Under the pieces are notes generated by a model, which was not told where the DNA came from, did no database searches, and worked only from the letters and a program-made list of their open reading frames with translations. Below, in pieces: positions 15,938-25,040 of a DNA stretch of 64,000 nucleotides. A program made the position numbers and the translations under genes. The stretch covers positions 2,170,001-2,234,000 of the forward strand of contig NZ_OZ244111.1 of the NCBI RefSeq assembly GCF_965215655.1, written 5' to 3'. Source of the stretch: Nioella sp965215655 (lineage in GTDB: Bacteria; Pseudomonadota; Alphaproteobacteria; Rhodobacterales; Rhodobacteraceae). Each line of letters starts with the position of its first letter. The stretch's first letter is position 1.

Positions 15938-16234
15938 TCAGGCGTCGTCGCGCGGCCCTGGACGGATATGAACTTCGGTTGCGGCCGCGTAAAGCCGCTT
16001 GCCGAACAGCCCCAGAAAGGCCCCGATCAGCAGCGGCCCGAGCATCGCCACGGACAGCAGAGCCGCAATCCCCCCGCCTGCGGCCAACAGCAACAGCAAT
16101 GTCAGCATGTCGAACTCGGATTTTTCGACCGGGATGGACAGATCGAACACGTCCTCAACCGCCCGTTTCACATACGGCGCGGCAAATGGTTCGGCAAAAC
16201 CAGCCAGCAGGCCAATAAGAAAGCTGAAAAACAT
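15938..16234 (-). CDS. Small membrane protein (98 aa)
   Basis: An N-terminal hydrophobic segment (FFSFLIGLLAGFAEPFA) is followed by an amphipathic part (VKRAVEDVFDLSIPVEKSEF) and a long hydrophobic stretch (about 44-80, TLLLLLAAGGGIAALLSVAM). A short charged tail follows. It probably has two or three membrane passes. No family is recognised. It is transcribed away from pyrC. Confidence 0.55.
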   Translation of the reverse strand: MFFSFLIGLLAGFAEPFAAPYVKRAVEDVFDLSIPVEKSEFDMLTLLLLLAAGGGIAALLSVAMLGPLLIGAFLGLFGKRLYAAATEVHIRPGPRDDA

Positions 16235-16423
16235 ATGGAACCCCGATCCCGGACATCACTTCGCAGGGGTAGCATAGCCTGCCGCGCAGGTCTGTTGCAC
16301 TGCGGCATCATGCAAGGGGCAGGTCATCGGCAAGGCTTTGCGCAATCGAAATCCGCTGTCTCCGCCGCCGCAGCGGCGCTTTCCCCTTTGCACATGGCCC
16401 AAAACCGTTGTAGCGCAAGCCCC

Positions 16424-17464
16424 ATGACCCAGAGCCTCACGATCCGCCGCCCCGACGACTGGCACCTGCACCTGCGCGATGGCGCGATGCTGGCCGGTGT
16501 CCTGCCCGAAACCGCGCGCCATTTCGCCCGCGCGATCATCATGCCCAACCTCGTGCCGCCCGTGGTGACCGGCGCTCAGGCCGCCGCCTATCGCGACCGG
16601 ATCATGGCCGCCCTGCCCAAGGGGATGTCGTTCCAGCCGCTGATGACGCTCTACTTGACGGAAGAGACCGACCCGGCGGATGTCGCCTCCGCCCATGCCA
16701 GCGGGCTGGTGACAGCGGTCAAACTCTACCCGGCGGGCGCGACGACGAATTCGGCTTCGGGTGTTGCCAATGTCGACAATGTGCGCGGCGTGCTGGAGAC
16801 CATGGCCGAGATCGGCCTGCCGCTCTGCATCCATGGCGAGGTGACGACCCATGAGGTCGATATCTTCGACCGTGAACAGGTGTTCCTCGAAACCGTCCTG
16901 CACCCGCTGCGGGAACGCACACCCGGCCTGAAAGTGACGCTGGAACACATCACCACGTCCCACGGGATCGACTATGTGGCGGGCGCCGAGGGTGACATCG
17001 CCGGAACGATCACCTCCCATCACCTGATGATCAACCGCAACCACATCCTCGTGGGCGGAATCAAGCCGCATTATTACTGCCTGCCGGTCGCCAAGCGGCG
17101 CGAGCATATGGAGGCGCTGCGCAAGGCCGCGACCTCCGGCAACCCGCGCTTCTTCCTCGGCACCGACAGCGCACCCCACAATGATGCGAACAAGGAAAGC
17201 GCCTGCGGCTGCGCGGGCTGTTTCACCGCCACCAACACCATGGCCTGCCTGGCCCATGTCTTCGAAGAGGAAGGCGCGCTCGACAAGCTGGAGGGCTTCG
17301 CCTCCATGTTCGGCCCGGTGCGCTACGGTCTGCCGCCGAACGAAGACACGATCACGCTGGTGAAAGAGCCCGATCCCGTCGCCTATCCCGCCAAGATCGA
17401 CACCGGCGACGGCCCTGTGACCGTCTTCGACCCAGGCCATCCGCTGTTCTGGCGCGTGACGTAA
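16424..17464 (+). CDS. pyrC: Dihydroorotase (class II)
   Basis: A 346-residue protein, the usual length of PyrC. It closes carbamoyl aspartate to dihydroorotate in pyrimidine synthesis. HLHLRDG (14-20) provides the first zinc ligands; VKLYPAGATTNS holds the region of the bridging lysine; CIHGEVT, LEHITT and GTDSAPH give the remaining ligands and the catalytic Asp. The start is MTQSLTIRRPDDWH; the long upstream open frame has no family similarity. pyrE follows 64 bp downstream. Confidence 0.95.
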   Translation: MTQSLTIRRPDDWHLHLRDGAMLAGVLPETARHFARAIIMPNLVPPVVTGAQAAAYRDRIMAALPKGMSFQPLMTLYLTEETDPADVASAHASGLVTAVKLYPAGATTNSASGVANVDNVRGVLETMAEIGLPLCIHGEVTTHEVDIFDREQVFLETVLHPLRERTPGLKVTLEHITTSHGIDYVAGAEGDIAGTITSHHLMINRNHILVGGIKPHYYCLPVAKRREHMEALRKAATSGNPRFFLGTDSAPHNDANKESACGCAGCFTATNTMACLAHVFEEEGALDKLEGFASMFGPVRYGLPPNEDTITLVKEPDPVAYPAKIDTGDGPVTVFDPGHPLFWRVT

Positions 17465-17466
17465 CC

Positions 17467-17512
17467 CCTTCTTCTTTGCCGAAATACCCCCGCCGGAGGC
17501 ATCCCCGGCCCA
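17467..17512 (+). repeat. Dispersed intergenic element, copy A
   Basis: Contains CTTCTTTGCCGAAATAC, then CCCCCGCCGGAGGCAT, matching copies at 23961, 52346 and 57646. It lies between pyrC and pyrE. GCCGGAGGC is a small inverted repeat that could form a hairpin. Confidence 0.6.
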
Positions 17513-17528
17513 CCACGAGAGGTGACAG

Positions 17529-18203
17529 ATGATCCCCAGCTCATACCCCGATCAGGCCACCATCGCCCAACTGACCGCGCGCATGCTGCTCGACATCAAG
17601 GCGGTGCATTTCAACGCGGACACGCCCTTTGTGCATTCCAATGGCAAAGAGGCACCCACCTATGTCGACTGCCGCAAGCTGATCAGCTATCCGCGCATCC
17701 GCTCCACATTGATGGATTTCCTGACCTGCACCCTGATGCGAAATGCCGGGCTGGAAGCGTTTGACAATGTCGCCGGTGGCGAGACGGCGGGCATTCCTTT
17801 CGCCGCGCTGGTGGCTGAACGCATGGCGCTGCCGATGACCTATGTTCGGAAAAAGCCCAAGGGCCACGGGCGCAATGCCCAGATCGAAGGCGACATGAGC
17901 GAGGGTCAGCGCGTGGTGCTGATCGAGGATCTGACCACCGATGGCGGATCGAAGCTGAAATTCGTCGATGCGATCCGCAATACCGGGGCGGAATGCGGGC
18001 ATACGGCGGTCATTTTCTACTACGGCATCTTTGAAGAGACGATCCCGACCCTGCGCGCCCATGGGGTGGAACTGCATTACCTGTGCACGTGGTGGGACGT
18101 GCTGGCCGAGGCGCGCCGCGCGGGTGATTTTGATGACGCGACACTCGACTCGGTCGCACGATTTCTCAAGGATCCCGAAGCCTGGCGCGCCGCGCGGGGC
18201 TAG
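17529..18203 (+). CDS. pyrE: Orotate phosphoribosyltransferase
   Basis: A 224-residue PRTase that makes orotidine 5'-phosphate from orotate and PRPP. The PRPP-binding loop RVVLIEDLTTDGGSK (about 127-141) is diagnostic, and RKKPKGHGRNAQIEG is the flexible catalytic loop. The ATG follows GAGAGGTGACAG. It pairs functionally with pyrC upstream and is followed by a strong palindromic terminator. Confidence 0.95.
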   Translation: MIPSSYPDQATIAQLTARMLLDIKAVHFNADTPFVHSNGKEAPTYVDCRKLISYPRIRSTLMDFLTCTLMRNAGLEAFDNVAGGETAGIPFAALVAERMALPMTYVRKKPKGHGRNAQIEGDMSEGQRVVLIEDLTTDGGSKLKFVDAIRNTGAECGHTAVIFYYGIFEETIPTLRAHGVELHYLCTWWDVLAEARRAGDFDDATLDSVARFLKDPEAWRAARG

Positions 18204-18207
18204 CGCC

Positions 18208-18252
18208 AAGGCGTTTGCAAACGCCTTTTATCAAGGGCCTTGCAAGGCCCTT
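18208..18252 (+). terminator. Two consecutive perfect 20-bp palindromes after pyrE
   Basis: AAGGCGTTTGCAAACGCCTT (18208-18227) is a perfect palindrome followed by TTTATC. Five bases later AAGGGCCTTGCAAGGCCCTT (18233-18252) is another. The first behaves like an intrinsic terminator of pyrE. Both share the design AAGG-N6-CAA-N-CCTT, suggesting a common origin. Confidence 0.7.
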
Positions 18253-18314
18253 CCCCGCGCCCGTGCCGCGCGATAGCGCCTCATTCAGGGGCGCAGTTCA
18301 AGTGGCGGGCGCGC

Positions 18315-18334
18315 TTCTCCACAGCCTGTCCACA
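18315..18334 (+). promoter_or_regulatory. Two DnaA-box-like sequences upstream of dnaB
   Basis: TTCTCCACA (18315-18323) matches 8 of 9 positions of the DnaA box TTATCCACA, and CTGTCCACA (18326-18334) matches 7 of 9. They are adjacent and in the same orientation 80-100 bp before dnaB. DnaA control of dnaB is plausible; the match is by eye. Confidence 0.35.
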
Positions 18335-18413
18335 GGATATCCAGATTGCCCGCCCGCAGGCCGATTTGCTATGACACGGGCCTCAGGGGCAGTTAAAAAA
18401 CAGGGGATCAGCG

Positions 18414-19910
18414 ATGAACGAGATCAGCAATGTGGCGGGCAATCTCCCGCAAGCTGCTGAAACCGCTGACCTTCCTCAGAATGTCGAGGCGGAGCAGCAG
18501 CTTCTGGGGGCGATTCTGTCGTCCAACGACGTTCTGGATCGTATCGAAGACCTGGTGAAACCCGATCATTTCTATGATCCCGTCCATGCCGATATCTTCG
18601 AGCTTGCCTCGAAGCGCATCACCTCCGGCATGCAGACCGACGCCACGACGCTCAAGAATTTCATGGCCGATCATCAGGGGCTGAAGGCGCTTGGCGGCGT
18701 TGAATATCTTCTGCGCCTGCAGCTTTCCGCCATCGCCACGACGGCGGCCCGCGACTATGCGCAGCTGATCCATGACCTCGCCCTGCGCCGTTCGCTCATC
18801 CAATTGGGCAAGAACATCGCCGACAAGGCCACCACGGTCCGCGATGACAGCTCGCCCGACGACCAGATCGTCGATGCCGAGGCGCAACTCTTCCAACTGG
18901 CCTCCTCCGGCACCGCCTCCAAAGGCTTCCAGAGCTTCCTGCGCGCGCTGACCGATGCGGTCGAGATCGCCAATGCCGCCTATAACCGCGGCGGCGGGCT
19001 GGCGGGCCTGTCCACCGGGCTGGCCGATATGGACAAGATGCTGGGCGGCCTGCACCATTCCGACCTGCTGATCCTCGCCGGTCGTCCGTCGATGGGCAAG
19101 ACATCGCTGGCCACCAACATCGCCTTCAACGTCGCCAAGGCGTTCAAGCGGGGCCCCAAACCGGATGGAACGGAAGGCACGCTTTCCGGCGGTGTCGTTG
19201 GCTTTTTCAGCCTGGAGATGTCGGCGGCACAGCTTGCACAGCGGATTCTGTCCGAGGCGGCCGAAGTGCCGTCGGAGCTGATCCGCAAGGGTGACCTCAA
19301 CGAACAGGAATTCCAGCGCTACCTGCGCGCCGCGCAGGAGCTGGAAAGCTGCCCGCTCTATATCGACGACACGCCCGCGCTGCCGATCTCTCAGGTCGCG
19401 GCCCGGTCGCGGCGGCTCAAACGCTCTCGCCTCGGGCTGGACCTGATCATCGTGGACTATCTTCAGCTTCTGCGCGGCTCGGGCAAGGCCGACAACCGGG
19501 TGAACGAGGTGTCCGAGATTACCCAAGGGTTGAAGGCCATCGCCAAGGAACTGAACATCCCCGTGATCGCGCTGTCGCAGCTCAGCCGCCAGGTGGAGGC
19601 CCGCGAAGACAAGCGCCCGCAGCTCTCTGACCTGCGGGAATCCGGCTCGATCGAACAGGATGCCGACGTGGTGATGTTCGTCTACCGGGGCGAATACTAC
19701 AAGGAACGGGAAAAGCCGGGTGAGGAGAACCTGGAGGCCATGGCGCAATGGCAGCAGGACATGGAACAGCTGCACGGCAAGGCCGAGGTCATTATCGGCA
19801 AGCAGCGGCATGGCCCCGTGGGCTCCGTTGACCTCAGCTTCGACGGGCGCTTCACCAAGTTTGGCAATCTCGTGAAACCCTGGCAGCAGGGCGGCGATCA
19901 AGGGTTCTGA
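18414..19910 (+). CDS. dnaB: Replicative DNA helicase DnaB
   Basis: A 498-residue hexameric 5'-3' helicase that unwinds DNA at the replication fork. The N-terminal domain (about 20-125, QNVEAEQQLLGAIL) is the DnaB interaction domain. The RecA-like domain begins near 195 with Walker A AGRPSMGKTS (222-231), a Walker B LIIVDYLQLL, and the arginine-finger region ALSQLSRQVEAREDKRP, with GSIEQDADVVMF following. Full length and intact. Confidence 0.96.
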   Translation: MNEISNVAGNLPQAAETADLPQNVEAEQQLLGAILSSNDVLDRIEDLVKPDHFYDPVHADIFELASKRITSGMQTDATTLKNFMADHQGLKALGGVEYLLRLQLSAIATTAARDYAQLIHDLALRRSLIQLGKNIADKATTVRDDSSPDDQIVDAEAQLFQLASSGTASKGFQSFLRALTDAVEIANAAYNRGGGLAGLSTGLADMDKMLGGLHHSDLLILAGRPSMGKTSLATNIAFNVAKAFKRGPKPDGTEGTLSGGVVGFFSLEMSAAQLAQRILSEAAEVPSELIRKGDLNEQEFQRYLRAAQELESCPLYIDDTPALPISQVAARSRRLKRSRLGLDLIIVDYLQLLRGSGKADNRVNEVSEITQGLKAIAKELNIPVIALSQLSRQVEAREDKRPQLSDLRESGSIEQDADVVMFVYRGEYYKEREKPGEENLEAMAQWQQDMEQLHGKAEVIIGKQRHGPVGSVDLSFDGRFTKFGNLVKPWQQGGDQGF

Positions 19911-19921
19911 CGGACTGGACG

Positions 19922-20875
19922 ATGGCCGAGTTCACCGACATCCCCGTGCTAGATCTCGCCCCCCTGACCGAGGGGCGGGACACCACCGACCTGGCCTGCG
20001 AGTTCGCCCGCGCCTATGGCGAGACGGGCTTCGGCTACGTCGTCAATCACGGCATTCCCGAGGACCTGTGCGAGGACATTTTCGAGGCCTCTCGCCGCTT
20101 TCACGCCCTTCCCCTGGCCGCGAAAGAGGCCATTGCCGTCAATCGCAACCATCGCGGCTATATCGCGATCAACACCTCCACGGATGTGACGACCGAACTG
20201 GCCGAGGTCACAAAGCCCAACCAGTCCGCCAGCTTCATGATGATGCGCGAGGATGCGGCGCATGACCCTGCCGTGTACCTCTCCGGTCCCAACCAATGGC
20301 CCGACCTGCCCGGCTTCCGCGCCACCTGCGAGGCCTATGCAAGCGCGATGAGCGGCCTTGGCGCGCGGCTGATGCGGCTGGCCCTGCAGGCGATCGGGGT
20401 GGAGGACGACACGATCCTACGCGCCTTTGACACGCCCACGATCTGGCTGCGCCTGCTGCATTACCCGCCAATGCCGCCGCAGGCGCCCGATGACCTCTAC
20501 GGCTCTGCCCCGCACAAGGATTTCGGCTGCCTGACCCTTCTGGCGCAGGACGATGTGGGCGGGTTGCAGGTGATGACGCCCACAGGCCACTGGGTGGATG
20601 CACCGCCCATGAAGGGGGCCTTCGTGGTCAATGTGGGCGACATGCTGCACCGGATGTCGAACGGGCGGCTTCTGTCCACACCGCATCGGGTGATCAACCG
20701 CTCGGGCCGCGAACGCTATTCCTGCCCCTTCTTCTACGATCCGAACGTCAACACCGACATCGCCCCCCTACCCGGCACCGGCACGCCGAAGTTTCCGCCG
20801 CTCCGCTTCGCCGATTTCCTGCGCAGCGAGCTGGAAGCGGGCTATGACGCCCATAAGGACGCCAAGGGGGCTTGA
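19922..20875 (+). CDS. 2-oxoglutarate/Fe(II) oxygenase, isopenicillin N synthase-like family
   Basis: A 317-residue protein. The DIOX_N part (PVLDLAPL, GFGYVVNHGIPEDL) is followed by the jelly-roll 2OG-FeII_Oxy domain with His198 and Asp200 (HKDFG), His255 (STPHRVINR), and Arg265 (RERYS) for 2-oxoglutarate. Members oxidise diverse small molecules; the substrate is unknown. It starts 11 bp after dnaB and is followed closely by alr, so the three may form one transcript. Confidence 0.88.
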   Translation: MAEFTDIPVLDLAPLTEGRDTTDLACEFARAYGETGFGYVVNHGIPEDLCEDIFEASRRFHALPLAAKEAIAVNRNHRGYIAINTSTDVTTELAEVTKPNQSASFMMMREDAAHDPAVYLSGPNQWPDLPGFRATCEAYASAMSGLGARLMRLALQAIGVEDDTILRAFDTPTIWLRLLHYPPMPPQAPDDLYGSAPHKDFGCLTLLAQDDVGGLQVMTPTGHWVDAPPMKGAFVVNVGDMLHRMSNGRLLSTPHRVINRSGRERYSCPFFYDPNVNTDIAPLPGTGTPKFPPLRFADFLRSELEAGYDAHKDAKGA

Positions 20876-20905
20876 CCCGTCGGCCCCCGCGCGGAACAAG
20901 GCGCC

Positions 20906-21949
20906 ATGGGAACCGGAACGCTTTATATCGACCTTGACGCCCTCGCCGCCAACTGGGCCGCGCTGGACGCGAAAACCAACGTGGAAACCGCTGCCGTGGT
21001 GAAGGCCGACGGCTATGGGCTTTGTGCCGACAAGGTGGCGCTGCGGCTGGCCCGCGCAGGCGTGCGGCGGTTCTTCGTCGCCACCGCAGAGGAAGGCGCC
21101 AGCCTGCGCGCGGCGCTTGGGGACGGGACGGAGATCAACGTCTTTTCCGGCCACATGGCGGGCGATACAGCCCTGATCCGGGATGCGGGCCTGATCCCGA
21201 TGCTCAACTGCGGCGAACAGGTCGCGCGTCATATGTCGGCCCTGCCCGGCGCCGCCTATGGCGTGCAGCTCGACAGCGGCATGAACCGGCTTGGCATGGA
21301 GCCCACGGACTGGGCCACCCTGCGTTCAGATCTGGAAACCGGGCCGCTGACGCTGGTCATGAGCCACCTCGCCTGCGCCGATGAGCCCGACCACCCGCAG
21401 AATGCGGCCCAGTTGGCGTGTTTCACCGAGATCACCCAGGGCGTGACGGCCCCCCGCAGCCTTGCAGCAACCGGCGGAACGCTGCTCGGCCCCGCCTACC
21501 ATTTCGACCTTTGCCGCCCCGGTGTGGGGCTCTATGGCGGCTTCCCCTTTGCCGATGCCCGCCCGGTGGTGCGCCTGTCGCTGCCGGTCATTCAGGTTCG
21601 GGATGTGGAGGCGGGGGAATCCGTTGGCTACGGTGCCGGTTGGGTAGCAGATGCACCTGCAAAAATCGCTACACTGTCAGCAGGTTACGCGGACGGGCTG
21701 ATCCGATATATGAGCGACAAGGCGCTGCTATGGGCCGGGGACACCCCCTGCAAGTTGGCCGGTCGCGTGTCGATGGACCTGCTGACCGTCGATGTGTCCG
21801 CCCTCGATGTGGTGCCCGACCATCTCGACATCCTTGGCCCGCATCAGACCGTCGACCAGCTGGCCGACGAGGCCGCAACCATCGGCTACGAAATCCTGAC
21901 CTCGCTCGGCCCCCGCTACGCGCGCCGCTACAGCGGAGACGCGGCGTGA
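20906..21949 (+). CDS. alr: Alanine racemase
   Basis: A 347-residue PLP enzyme making D-alanine for peptidoglycan. Lys33 in VVKADGYG binds PLP; the opposing tyrosine is in ESVGYGAGW (about 228-236); Arg residues and RVSMD match the family. The C-terminal beta domain is present. It follows the oxygenase gene by 30 bp. The next gene overlaps its stop (GTGA). Confidence 0.93.
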   Translation: MGTGTLYIDLDALAANWAALDAKTNVETAAVVKADGYGLCADKVALRLARAGVRRFFVATAEEGASLRAALGDGTEINVFSGHMAGDTALIRDAGLIPMLNCGEQVARHMSALPGAAYGVQLDSGMNRLGMEPTDWATLRSDLETGPLTLVMSHLACADEPDHPQNAAQLACFTEITQGVTAPRSLAATGGTLLGPAYHFDLCRPGVGLYGGFPFADARPVVRLSLPVIQVRDVEAGESVGYGAGWVADAPAKIATLSAGYADGLIRYMSDKALLWAGDTPCKLAGRVSMDLLTVDVSALDVVPDHLDILGPHQTVDQLADEAATIGYEILTSLGPRYARRYSGDAA

Positions 21950-22728
21950 TCCTGACCGCCCCCCTCGCGGCGCTCGGCCGCTCCACCCTCGGGCTGTTGG
22001 CCTCCATCGGGCGGGTGGCAATCTATGCCGCGCAGCTTTTGCGCCACATGCTGACGCCGCCCTGGTATCCGCGCGAATTGCTGGTGCAGATCCTGCAGAT
22101 CGGCTGGCTGTCGCTGCCCGTCGTCGGCCTGACCGCGCTCTTCACCGGAGGCGCGTTGGCGTTGCAAATCTACGCGGGCGGGTCGCGTTTCAACGCGGAA
22201 ACCGTGGTGCCTTCGATCGTCGCGATCGGCATCGCGCGCGAGCTTGGCCCGGTTCTGGGCGGGCTCATGGTGGCCGGCCGCGTCGCCGCCGCCATCGCCG
22301 CCGAGATCGGAACGATGAAGGTGACCGAGCAGATCGACGCGCTGGTCACGCTCTCCACCAACCCGATGAAATACCTCACCGTCCCGCGCGTTCTGGCCGC
22401 CACGCTGACCCTGCCCATTCTCGTGGCCGTAGGCGATTCCATTGGCATCTTCGGCGGCTATCTGGTGGGCACCACGCGGCTTGGCTTCAACCCGGCCAAT
22501 TACCTGCACAACACCGCCGATTTCCTTGAAACCTGGGATGTGGTCTCGGGCCTCATCAAAGGCGCGGTCTTCGGCTTCATCGTGGCGCTGATGGGCTGCT
22601 ATCACGGGATGAATTCCGGGCGCGGTGCCCGCGGCGTCGGGCGGGCCACGACCAACGCGGTTGTCTCTGCCTCGATCCTGATCCTCGCCGCCAACTACCT
22701 GCTGACGGGGCTGTTCTTCACATCATGA
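21946..22728 (+). CDS. MlaE-type ABC transporter permease
   Basis: A GTG start at 21946 overlaps the alr stop, giving 260 residues (the usual MlaE length). Hydrophobic helices include VGLTALFTGGALALQIY, and the MlaE signature lies in ARELGPVLGGLMVAGR followed by AAEIGTMKVTEQIDAL. It is the inner-membrane permease of a Mla-type phospholipid transport system. The ATPase follows with ATG overlap. No mlaD or mlaB is seen here. Confidence 0.88.
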   Translation: MILTAPLAALGRSTLGLLASIGRVAIYAAQLLRHMLTPPWYPRELLVQILQIGWLSLPVVGLTALFTGGALALQIYAGGSRFNAETVVPSIVAIGIARELGPVLGGLMVAGRVAAAIAAEIGTMKVTEQIDALVTLSTNPMKYLTVPRVLAATLTLPILVAVGDSIGIFGGYLVGTTRLGFNPANYLHNTADFLETWDVVSGLIKGAVFGFIVALMGCYHGMNSGRGARGVGRATTNAVVSASILILAANYLLTGLFFTS

Positions 22729-23471
22729 TAGATATCAGCGCCCTTCACAAAGCCTTCGGCCCCAATCGCGTGTTGCAAGGGGTTGATCTGACGGTGGAAA
22801 CCGGCACCTCCACGGTCATCATCGGCGGCTCGGGCACGGGCAAGTCGGTGCTGCTGAAATGCATCCTTGGCCTTGTCAAACCCGATAGCGGCACGATCCT
22901 GCTCGATGGCGAGGACGTGGAGAAGGCCGAGCGCGACGCCTTCCTTGCCAAGTTCGGGATGCTGTTTCAGGGCGGCGCGCTCTTCGATTCCATGCCGGTC
23001 TGGCAGAATGTCGCCTTCCGCCTGTTGCGCGGGTCCCTGAAACGGCCCGCTTCCGAAGCCCGAGAAATCGCCGTGGAAAAACTCCGCCGCGTGGGGCTGA
23101 CGCCGGATGTGGCCGACAAGTTCCCGGCGGAGCTGTCAGGCGGCATGCAGAAGCGTGTGGGGCTGGCCCGTGCCATCGCGGCGGACCCGCAGGTGATCTT
23201 CTTCGACGAACCCACAACCGGGCTCGACCCGATCATGGCGGGCGTCATCAACGAACTGATCCGGGAAATCGTGGTGGAAATGGGCGCGACCGCCATGACC
23301 ATCACCCACGACATGTCCTCCGTGCGGGCCATTGCCGACCGGGTCGCCATGCTGCATGGCGGGGTTATCAGATGGGAAGGCCCAGTGGGTCAGATGGACA
23401 GCGCCGAAGACCCCTATCTCAGCCAGTTCATCACCGGATCCGCCGAGGGCCCGATCGAGGCGGTGCGCTGA
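22725..23471 (+). CDS. MlaF-type ABC transporter ATPase
   Basis: A 248-residue ABC ATPase with Walker A GGSGTGKS, signature LSGGMQKRVGLARA, Walker B VIFFDEPTTGLDP and switch His in ITHDM. The Met-Gln-Lys-Arg signature is typical of MlaF. It overlaps the permease stop by 4 bp. It energises lipid transport between the inner membrane and periplasmic partners encoded elsewhere. Confidence 0.9.
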   Translation: MIDISALHKAFGPNRVLQGVDLTVETGTSTVIIGGSGTGKSVLLKCILGLVKPDSGTILLDGEDVEKAERDAFLAKFGMLFQGGALFDSMPVWQNVAFRLLRGSLKRPASEAREIAVEKLRRVGLTPDVADKFPAELSGGMQKRVGLARAIAADPQVIFFDEPTTGLDPIMAGVINELIREIVVEMGATAMTITHDMSSVRAIADRVAMLHGGVIRWEGPVGQMDSAEDPYLSQFITGSAEGPIEAVR

Positions 23472-23525
23472 CCTGACCTCTGGCGGCAGGACCGGATCGG
23501 GCATAGGTCAGGGCCAGCCACAAGG

Positions 23526-23906
23526 ATGCCGCCCATGGACGTGTTTGCCCTTCTCCTGCCGCTTGCCACCCTGCTCAGCTTCTATGCGGTGATCACCGGC
23601 CTCAGCTGGCTGCGCCGCCTGATCGGCGAACGAATGGCCGCGCGACGCAAGGGGATGGCGCTGAACCTCGCGCGTCGTGCTGTCCCACCGGCTGTTGCCG
23701 GGCTGCTCCTGCTTGTCGCGGGCGGTTTCCTGGGGCTGTTCGACCACGTCCCCCTCGCCACCCTTCTGATTGCAGGCGGCTTTTCTTATGGATTTCATAC
23801 GGGTCTCTCTGACCTTCACCGCCCCAACTGGCGCGAACTGGCCCTGCGTGGCGCCATCACACTGGCGCTGACGCTCTTTACCTTGTGGCAACTGGGCGTG
23901 CTCTGA
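23526..23906 (+). CDS. Membrane protein of unknown function (126 aa)
   Basis: Hydrophobic helices at about 5-27, 55-75, 80-95 and 105-124, with a basic loop (RRLIGERMAARRKG). A second ATG three codons in (23535) is also possible; the ACAAGG before the first favours 23526. No family is recognised. It follows the Mla-like genes by 54 bp and could belong to their transcript. Confidence 0.6.
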   Translation: MPPMDVFALLLPLATLLSFYAVITGLSWLRRLIGERMAARRKGMALNLARRAVPPAVAGLLLLVAGGFLGLFDHVPLATLLIAGGFSYGFHTGLSDLHRPNWRELALRGAITLALTLFTLWQLGVL

Positions 23907-23960
23907 CGGGTTAACAATTCCCTTATCACCCCCCGTTAACCTTAACGCGCGCCCTGCCCC

Positions 23961-23995
23961 CTTCTTCCTGGCCCAAATACTCCCGCCGGGGGCGT
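23961..23995 (+). repeat. Dispersed intergenic element, copy B
   Basis: CTTCTTCCTGGCCCAAATAC followed by TCCCGCCGGGGGC; matches copies A, C and D. It lies between the membrane protein and nucleoside hydrolase genes. Confidence 0.6.
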
Positions 23996-24049
23996 TGCAA
24001 TGCGCGCATCCGTGGATAGTCTGGCGCAATGCGCGAAACAGGAGGTTCC

Positions 24050-24988
24050 ATGCCCCGCAAGATCATCATCGACACCGATCCCGGACAGGACGACGCGGTT
24101 GCCATCCTTCTGGCTCTGGCGAGCCCCGAGGAGATCGAGATTCTGGGCATCACCGCCGTTGCGGGCAACGTGCCTCTGGCACTGACGGCCAGGAACGCCC
24201 GAAAGGTCTGCGAGGTCGCGGGGCGGTCTGACATCAAGGTCTTCGCGGGCTGTGACCGGCCCTTGGCGCACTCATTGGTGACGGCGGAGCATGTGCACGG
24301 CAAAACCGGCCTCGACGGCCCGGACCTGCCGGACCCCACGATGCCCCTGCAGGACCAGCACGGGGTGGATTTCATCATCGAGACCCTGCGAGCGGAACCC
24401 TCTGGCACCGTCACACTCTGCCCCCTCGGGCCACTGACGAACATTGCAACGGCCCTGCAAAAGGCCCCCGACATCGCCGAAAAAGTGCAGGAAATCGTGC
24501 TCATGGGCGGCGCTTATTTCGAGGTGGGCAACATCACTCCCGCGGCAGAATTCAACATCTATGTCGACCCGGAAGCTGCTGAAATCGTGTTTAAATCCGG
24601 CATTCCCATCGTGGTGATGCCGCTGGACGTCACCCACAAGGCCCTGGTCACCGCTCCGCGAAACGATGCCTTCCGCAGCCTCGGCACCCATCCGGGAACC
24701 GTGGTCGCGGAATGGACCGATTTCTTCGAACGGTTCGACAAGGAAAAATACGGCTCCGCCGGGGCGCCGCTGCATGATCCCACGGTCATCGCCTACCTGA
24801 TCCGGCCCGAGCTGTTCACAGGCCGTAACGTCAACGTGGAGATCGAGACCCATTCAGACCTCACCCGCGGCATGACCGTTGCGGACTGGTGGCGGGTCAC
24901 AGACCGCGCCCCGAATGCGATGTTCATGGGCGATCTCGATGCCGACGGGTTCTTTGCCCTGCTGACCGAGCGGATCGGACGGCTGTGA
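24050..24988 (+). CDS. Inosine/uridine-preferring nucleoside hydrolase family protein
   Basis: The start at 24050 follows AGGAGGT; an earlier in-frame ATG is less well placed. The 312-residue protein carries DTDPGQDDA (8-16), the calcium-binding signature of nucleoside hydrolases, and AEFNIYVDPEAA, HDPTV for the second half of the site. It cleaves ribonucleosides to base and ribose in salvage; the base preference is unknown. Confidence 0.9.
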   Translation: MPRKIIIDTDPGQDDAVAILLALASPEEIEILGITAVAGNVPLALTARNARKVCEVAGRSDIKVFAGCDRPLAHSLVTAEHVHGKTGLDGPDLPDPTMPLQDQHGVDFIIETLRAEPSGTVTLCPLGPLTNIATALQKAPDIAEKVQEIVLMGGAYFEVGNITPAAEFNIYVDPEAAEIVFKSGIPIVVMPLDVTHKALVTAPRNDAFRSLGTHPGTVVAEWTDFFERFDKEKYGSAGAPLHDPTVIAYLIRPELFTGRNVNVEIETHSDLTRGMTVADWWRVTDRAPNAMFMGDLDADGFFALLTERIGRL

Positions 24989-25040
24989 CCTCTGGCAAAG
25001 ACGCGCGGAACGACTAACTGAGAAGGGGAGAGGACAGCCC

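Noticed and set aside
18208..18252. Possible CRISPR repeat unit
   Set aside because: Only two different palindromes in tandem with no spacers or cas genes; terminator-like instead. No CRISPR array was seen anywhere in the window.
21946..23471. Complete Mla lipid transport operon
   Set aside because: Only permease and ATPase genes are present; no MlaD or MlaB could be found nearby.
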